From: an uncultured Clostridium sp.
GTDB lineage: Bacteria; Bacillota; Clostridia; TANB77; CAG-508
NCBI GenBank assembly: GCA_900554635.1
Contig: USHY01000044.1
Span: 1-7,411 of the forward strand
Length of the DNA stretch: 7,411 nucleotides
Reading direction: 5' to 3'
Positions 5,912 through 7,411 of this stretch are shown piece by piece. The position numbers were made by a program, and so were the translations under genes. Numbering within the stretch: position 1 is the first letter of the stretch; every line of letters starts with the position of its first letter. The notes beneath the pieces are model-generated. The model was not told where the DNA came from, did no database searches, and saw nothing but the letters and a program-made list of their open reading frames with translations.

Positions 5912-6654
5912 TATCTTTCTTCTCCTTCATCTTTATCTCTATCTTTATTTTTTCTTGTATCTAAAAAAGGATACATTTTTTTCAAAACTTCTTCATTGCT
6001 TAGTGCTCTCATTCTTCCATGGTCTGAAACCCACATGATTGGTATCTGGTTTTTAGAAAAGCCATTTGTATCATATCTTTCTTGAATTTCTGCTTGATTA
6101 ACATTTTTGTATTTTGAATGTGATGCGTTGCCTATTGCTGCATTTATTGCAACTTCAAAGGTTTTGAATTGAAATTCTATTTCTGGAATGTTTTCATATT
6201 CTTCATTTTCAAGTCCAAGTTGTTCTGTTTTATCTTTTCTTAATGTAAGCATTCTGTGTTCTGCCTTGTATCCATTAGCTTTGTCCCATTTATTACATCT
6301 TTCTTCATTTGCAATCATATATTTCTCAATTTCATTTTTTACTATCTCTATTTCGCTTTCTGTTGCAGTTAGAACTTCCATTCCAAATACATCATCAAGA
6401 GTTTTTTTTCTATCATTTCTTATTGCTGACATTGGAGCCTTTATTCTAGCTCTTAATTCAACATATTCTGAAATGTTTCCATTATCCTTTAATTGATTTA
6501 TTAATTTATTAATATGCAACATTATTCTTACAAAACCTTCCCTTTGGTCTGATACAAAATTATAATATGCCAAAAGTTCATTCATTCCTTTGCTTGGTTC
6601 TTTATATCCTCCAAGTTTTCCTTTAAAATTTCCTTTAAAATTTCCTTTAATCAT
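5911..6654 (-). CDS. RelA/SpoT nucleotidyltransferase-domain protein (divergent, (p)ppGpp synthetase-like)
   Basis: This 247-residue protein carries motifs in the order of the RelA/SpoT synthetase fold. R70-x-K72 with S76 (RARIKAPMS) fits the ATP-binding R-x-K...S element. DDVFGMEV (87-94) has the metal-binding Asp before G. D124-K125 and NGYKAEH (127-133) match the G-loop with its guanine-stacking Tyr. EIEFQFKT (158-165) matches the catalytic E-x-Q-x-R-T, and SHSKYKN (178-184) matches the closing H-x-x-YK. There is no HD hydrolase, TGS or ACT domain, so it resembles a small alarmone synthetase. The start has an AGAGGTGG ribosome site; the N-terminus holds a repeated GNFK, and the tail is highly charged. 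It lies 11 bp after trmR and overlaps trhP by one base. It may make (p)ppGpp, or may modify tRNA ends as some toxic small alarmone synthetases do; the sequence does not decide. The fold call is moderately firm. Confidence 0.7.
   Translation of the reverse strand: MIKGNFKGNFKGKLGGYKEPSKGMNELLAYYNFVSDQREGFVRIMLHINKLINQLKDNGNISEYVELRARIKAPMSAIRNDRKKTLDDVFGMEVLTATESEIEIVKNEIEKYMIANEERCNKWDKANGYKAEHRMLTLRKDKTEQLGLENEEYENIPEIEFQFKTFEVAINAAIGNASHSKYKNVNQAEIQERYDTNGFSKNQIPIMWVSDHGRMRALSNEEVLKKMYPFLDTRKNKDRDKDEGEER
6617..6650. repeat. 12-bp in-frame tandem repeat at the start of the RelA/SpoT-like gene
   Basis: TTTCCTTTAAAA occurs at 6617-6628 and 6629-6640, with a 10-base partial copy at 6641-6650. 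On the coding strand it encodes repeated (G)NFK(G) within the first dozen residues. Because the unit is 12 bp, changes in copy number would keep the frame. Confidence 0.8.
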
Positions 6655-6665
6655 CTTACCACCTC

Positions 6666-7247
6666 TTACATTTTTTTACTTATTGCAAGACCATCTCCAA
6701 CTTCTAGTATTTGGGTTGTTAAGTTTTCATTTTCATTCAATTCTTTTAGGAATTCTCTAAGTCCTCTTACCGCTGTTCTTTGTTTATGTTTGTTGTAATC
6801 GCTCATTACATATCCCTTATATAAAACATTATCTGCTACTATTATACCATTATTTCCCAGCATTCGTAAAGCCTCTGATAGAAATATTGGATACTTACCC
6901 TTTGCAGCATCAATAAAAACAACATCATAAGGGCCCTTTAATGTTGGTAGAATCTCTATGGCATCACCTTCAAAAATATGTATTTTTTCCTCCAAGTTCA
7001 AATCCTTAACATTTTCCTTGGCCTCTTTTATCCTTTCTTCATCTCTTTCTATTGTATCTATATATCCATTTTCAATTAAATATTTTGAAAACATAATTGC
7101 TGAATACCCAACAGCTGTGCCTATTTCAAGTATTCGCTCTGGTTTCTTATCTTCCAAAATTTTGCCAACCACTTCTAAAGTATCATCCATTATTATAGGA
7201 ATATGCTCATTTAATGCTTTTTCTTTAATTTGTTCTATTGTTTGCAT
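6666..7247 (-). CDS. trmR: SAM-dependent O-methyltransferase, TrmR-like (tRNA 5-hydroxyuridine methyltransferase)
   Basis: This 193-residue class I methyltransferase of the family-3 O-methyltransferases has the SAM-binding motif ILEIGTAVGYS (39-49), the acidic ERD (67-69), EGDA (93-96) and the metal-site residues D113 (VFIDAAKGKY), D139 and N140 (VADNVLYKG). B. subtilis YrrM/TrmR, the best-known relative, methylates 5-hydroxyuridine 34 to 5-methoxyuridine in tRNA. The U32/TrhP-like gene two genes downstream, which would make that substrate, strongly supports the call over catechol-type methyltransferases. I chose the ATG at 7247 because AAAGGGG lies 8 bases upstream. An in-frame ATG at 7307 has no ribosome site and falls inside the upstream hairpin and promoter. 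It is the first gene of the cluster that continues to topA. Confidence 0.85.
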   Translation of the reverse strand: MQTIEQIKEKALNEHIPIIMDDTLEVVGKILEDKKPERILEIGTAVGYSAIMFSKYLIENGYIDTIERDEERIKEAKENVKDLNLEEKIHIFEGDAIEILPTLKGPYDVVFIDAAKGKYPIFLSEALRMLGNNGIIVADNVLYKGYVMSDYNKHKQRTAVRGLREFLKELNENENLTTQILEVGDGLAISKKM

Positions 7248-7255
7248 ATATAAAA

Positions 7256-7262
7256 CCCCTTT
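7256..7262 (-). promoter_or_regulatory. Ribosome binding site deciding the trmR start
   Basis: AAAGGGG in the mRNA lies 8 bases upstream of the ATG at 7247. The alternative in-frame ATG 60 bases upstream has no such site. Confidence 0.8.
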
Positions 7263-7274
7263 CAAAAGTCCTCT

Positions 7275-7307
7275 ATTATATATTACTACAAAATCGCTTA
7301 AAGTCAA
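7275..7307 (-). promoter_or_regulatory. Candidate promoter of the trmR-topA cluster
   Basis: TTGACT (7307-7302) is an almost perfect -35 hexamer. A perfect TATAAT (7280-7275) follows after 21 bp, or TATATA (7282-7277) after 19 bp. Both spacings are longer than the usual 17. The -10 lies 27 bp upstream of the ATG. The -35 lies in the loop and stem of the terminator hairpin of the preceding tRNA gene. Confidence 0.5.
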
Positions 7308-7324
7308 TGGCTTTAAGCGATTTT
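7290..7324 (-). terminator. Hairpin terminator after tRNA-Gln
   Basis: AAAATCGCTTAAAG (7290-7303) and CTTTAAGCGATTTT (7311-7324) are perfect 14-bp reverse complements around a 7-base loop. In the tRNA transcript the second arm ends in UUUU followed by UG, so the U tract is short and partly within the stem. The symmetric A/T ends could allow function in either direction. It begins 10 bases beyond the tRNA 3' end. Confidence 0.7.
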
Positions 7325-7333
7325 GTGGAATTT

Positions 7334-7409
7334 TGGCTGGGGTGGTAGGATTCGAACCTACGGAATGTCGGAGTCAGAGTCCGATGCCTTACCACTTGGC
7401 GACACCCCA
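7334..7409 (-). tRNA. tRNA-Gln, anticodon CUG
   Basis: A complete 76-base cloverleaf is visible. The acceptor arms are TGGGGTG and CACCCCA, the D stem is GCC/GGC, and the anticodon stem TCGGA/TCCGA encloses the loop CTCTGAC with anticodon CTG, which reads the Gln codon CAG. The T arm is GTAGG-TTCGAAT-CCTAC. The discriminator is G and the 3' CCA is encoded. The U1-A72 end pair and G73 fit tRNA-Gln identity. Its upstream region lies outside the window, so it may be the last gene of a tRNA cluster. Confidence 0.97.
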
Positions 7410-7411
7410 AT

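Noticed and set aside
7247..7307. Longer trmR beginning at the ATG at 7307
   Set aside because: That ATG lies within the terminator hairpin and upstream of the -10 element, has no ribosome site, and adds residues unlike the family. The ATG at 7247 has AAAGGGG at good spacing.
1..7411. CRISPR arrays, insertion-sequence ends or rRNA genes
   Set aside because: No regularly spaced repeats, terminal inverted repeats with target duplications, or rRNA sequence were seen; the rpn-like gene alone is not evidence of a bounded mobile element.

Overview
The window is AT-rich DNA from what looks like a low-GC Firmicute (Bacillota), probably Clostridia-like. The evidence is the A-rich coding strand, strong AAGGAGG-type ribosome binding sites, intrinsic terminators with long T tracts, a CCA-encoding tRNA-Gln, and the pairing of a TrmR-like O-methyltransferase with a U32 (TrhP-like) protein. 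No species-level call is possible from the sequence alone. Every supported gene lies on the minus strand, so the window is transcribed from its right end to its left end.

Right end (7409 to 2626): a tRNA-Gln(CUG) gene is followed by a hairpin whose sequence also carries the -35 element of the next promoter. A tight gene cluster follows: trmR-like methyltransferase, a divergent RelA/SpoT-domain protein, a U32/TrhP-like tRNA hydroxylation protein, and topA. Gaps are 11 bp, a 1-bp TAATG overlap and 15 bp. trmR and trhP are known partners in making 5-methoxyuridine at tRNA position 34, so the cluster core is tRNA wobble modification. The RelA/SpoT-like protein between them is the unexpected member. 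topA is broken into two reading frames at a run of seven A residues. Removing one A restores a complete 678-residue enzyme, so this is a sequencing error, a recent mutation or transcriptional slippage.

Middle (2625 to 1035): a strong promoter drives a 33-codon ORF with a good Shine-Dalgarno site. Its stop codon abuts an intrinsic terminator, and a uracil permease gene (uraA/pyrP) follows with its own ribosome binding site but no clear promoter. The layout of promoter, short U-rich ORF, terminator and pyrimidine gene resembles the translation-coupled, UTP-sensing attenuator of enterobacterial pyrBI. Alternatively the ORF encodes a small single-helix membrane protein. This is the most interesting part of the window. 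A perfect 11-bp inverted repeat lies between the terminator and uraA.

Left end (1034 to 1): a terminator closes uraA. A canonical promoter follows, with two 0A-box-like heptamers 10 bp apart just upstream. It drives a long leader and a gene for an Rpn/PD-(D/E)XK family protein, which runs off the left edge of the window.
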